Shown here one piece after another: positions 62,778 through 64,000 of a DNA stretch of 64,000 nucleotides. The DNA comes from Sphingomonas sp. NBWT7. Its GTDB lineage: Bacteria; Pseudomonadota; Alphaproteobacteria; Sphingomonadales; Sphingomonadaceae. How positions within the stretch are numbered: the stretch's first letter is position 1; every line of letters begins with the position of its first letter. The notes under the pieces are model-generated. The model was given only the letters and a program-made list of their open reading frames with translations. It was not told the DNA's origin and ran no database searches. The stretch covers positions 519,501-583,500 of the forward strand of contig NZ_CP043639.1 in NCBI RefSeq assembly GCF_014217605.1. The letters run 5' to 3'. The translations under genes and the position numbers were made by a program.

Positions 62778-64000
62778 ATGATCCTGTCGCGCTACGAACG
62801 AATGATCGCGCGGCGCTATCTGCTTCCCGGCCAAGGCGAACGCTTCATCGTCCTCGTCGCAGGCTTTAGCCTGGGCGCGGTGATGCTCGGCGTCGCGGCG
62901 CTGGTGATCGTGATGAGCGTCATGAATGGCTTCCGCGCCGAACTGTTCGACAAGATCGTCGGGCTGAACGGCCATGCGGTGGTGCAGGGAATCGGCGGCC
63001 GCCTGACCGACTGGCGCGACGTCGTACGACAGGCGGATGCCACCCCGGGGGTGACGCGCGCGGTGCCGCTCGTCGAGCAGCCGCTGATGTCGACGTACAA
63101 TGGGCGGGTCGAAGCGGTGCTGGTGCGCGGGATGCGCGTGTCGGACATCCGCGGCAATTCGGCGATCGGCCGCAACGTCATCACCGGCAGTATCGCGTCG
63201 CTGACGCCCGGATCGAACCGCGTCGCGCTCGGCTCGCGGCTGGCCGAATCACTCGGTGCCACCGTCGGATCGGAGATTACGCTGATCAATCCTGCGGGTC
63301 AGACGACACCGTTCGGCACCGTGCCGCGCTACGTCAACTACACCGTCGCCGCGGTGTTCGAGATCGGCGTGTACGATTACGACAAGGCCTATGTCATCAT
63401 GCCGATGGAGGATGCGCAGACGCTGCTTCTGCTCGGCGACGCGGTGGGGATGATCGAACTCGACACGGTTGACGCCGATCGGGTCGGCCAGATCCTGGCG
63501 CCGCTGGCGGAGAAGGTCGGGCGGTTCGCGGTGGTGAGCGACTGGCGGCAGATGAACGCGCAATTGTTCGAGGCGCTGGCGGTCGAGCGCGTGGCGATGT
63601 TCGTGGTGCTGTGCATCATCATCCTCGTCGCGGCCTTCAACATCGCCTCGTCGCTGATCATGCTGGTCCGTGCGAAGACGCGCGACATCGCGATCCTACG
63701 CACCATGGGGGCAACGCGCGGCGCGATGATGCGGATCTTCATGTCGGTCGGCGTCGCGATCGGCGTGCTCGGCATCGTCGCCGGGCTCGCGCTCGGCGCC
63801 ATCTTCCTGTTCTATCGCCAGGCGGTGGTGAACTTCGTCCAGCTCGTCACCGGGCAGAACCTGTGGGATCCCTCGATCCGCTATCTCACCGAGCTGCCGT
63901 CAAAGCCGGATCCGGTAGAGATCGTTGCGATCGTCCTGATCACCGCGCTGATGACGCTGCTCGCCACGGTGTATCCCGCGTACAAGGCGGCGAGCACCGA
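62778..64000 (+). CDS. lolC: Lipoprotein-releasing ABC transporter permease LolC/LolE, 3' end missing
   Basis: 407 codons are present and the gene runs off the right edge, lacking probably only a few residues. It starts MILSRYERMIARRYLLPGQGERFIVLVAGFSLGAVMLGVAALVIVMSVMNGFR, the LolC/LolE N-terminal helix, has a large periplasmic domain (about 50-265) and three more helices with the FtsX-family fold (IASSLIMLVRAKTRDIAILRTMGATRGAMMRIF). With LolD it extracts lipoproteins from the inner membrane for outer-membrane sorting. LolC and LolE cannot be told apart here. Confidence 0.94.
   Translation, partial: MILSRYERMIARRYLLPGQGERFIVLVAGFSLGAVMLGVAALVIVMSVMNGFRAELFDKIVGLNGHAVVQGIGGRLTDWRDVVRQADATPGVTRAVPLVEQPLMSTYNGRVEAVLVRGMRVSDIRGNSAIGRNVITGSIASLTPGSNRVALGSRLAESLGATVGSEITLINPAGQTTPFGTVPRYVNYTVAAVFEIGVYDYDKAYVIMPMEDAQTLLLLGDAVGMIELDTVDADRVGQILAPLAEKVGRFAVVSDWRQMNAQLFEALAVERVAMFVVLCIIILVAAFNIASSLIMLVRAKTRDIAILRTMGATRGAMMRIFMSVGVAIGVLGIVAGLALGAIFLFYRQAVVNFVQLVTGQNLWDPSIRYLTELPSKPDPVEIVAIVLITALMTLLATVYPAYKAAST

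Overview
The window reads as core chromosome of a high-GC alphaproteobacterium, most likely Sphingomonas in the strict sense. Supporting signs are a CckA-type hybrid kinase, a small alphaproteobacterial SRP RNA upstream of dnaX, a complete zwf/pgl/edd/glk/eda Entner-Doudoroff set, an adrenodoxin-type ferredoxin with a matching reductase, and an ornithine decarboxylase next to a deoxyhypusine-synthase-like gene. The last pair would make homospermidine, the polyamine known to mark Sphingomonas sensu stricto. Genes are tightly packed, often with ATGA/GTGA overlaps. I see no insertion sequence, prophage, integrase or CRISPR array.

Layout. 1-2.7 kb: rsmD (cut by the window edge), a RluB-type pseudouridine synthase, a lone receiver protein and two tiny disordered proteins. 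2.7-8.7 kb: tRNA-Leu(UAG), trigger factor, a GT2 glycosyltransferase, a MipA-like porin and clpP-clpX, closed by a very clear intrinsic terminator. 8.7-10.9 kb: Ca2+/H+ antiporter, GNAT and MAPEG proteins. 10.9-13.5 kb: the polyamine pair on the minus strand, led by a structured leader resembling the speF RNA motif. 13.5-18 kb: threonine/serine dehydratase, alpha/beta hydrolase and a translationally coupled operon of two cysteine desulfurases plus a [2Fe-2S] ferredoxin. 18.3-20.6 kb: ffs, dnaX, ybaB. 20.6-24.65 kb: mtgA, a GT4 glycosyltransferase and a large unrecognised protein with three copies of a beta-rich module; this is the most accessory-looking part. 24.7-29.3 kb: tRNA-Pro(CGG), ferredoxin reductase, pnuC plus a nicotinamide riboside kinase, lepA.

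29.4-34.8 kb: M28 peptidase, NYN-domain protein, a small acidic protein, greB and a soluble lytic transglycosylase, all minus strand. 34.8-42.3 kb: dapA, smpB, DUF2062, M13 peptidase, cckA and a receiver protein. 42.3-51.3 kb: ilvD, a lipoprotein, nnr, an RlmD/TrmA-family methyltransferase, truA-fmt, recR, def, rmuC. 51.3-57.2 kb: the Entner-Doudoroff genes. 57.2-61.7 kb: argC, a start-less-looking SH3-like gene, marR, secG, pyrG and a decayed NUDIX pseudogene. 61.7-64 kb: hsp20 with a RpoH-like promoter and a ROSE-type RNA thermometer, an unexplained minus-strand terminator that implies a small RNA, and lolC/lolE (cut by the window edge).

The strongest non-routine observations are the homospermidine locus with its leader RNA, the two-layer heat-shock control of hsp20, the NUDIX pseudogene with three lesions, the modular unknown protein beside a GT4 enzyme, and the orphan terminator near 62.5 kb. 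Domain and motif calls are from reading the sequence and from family knowledge; no database search was run.
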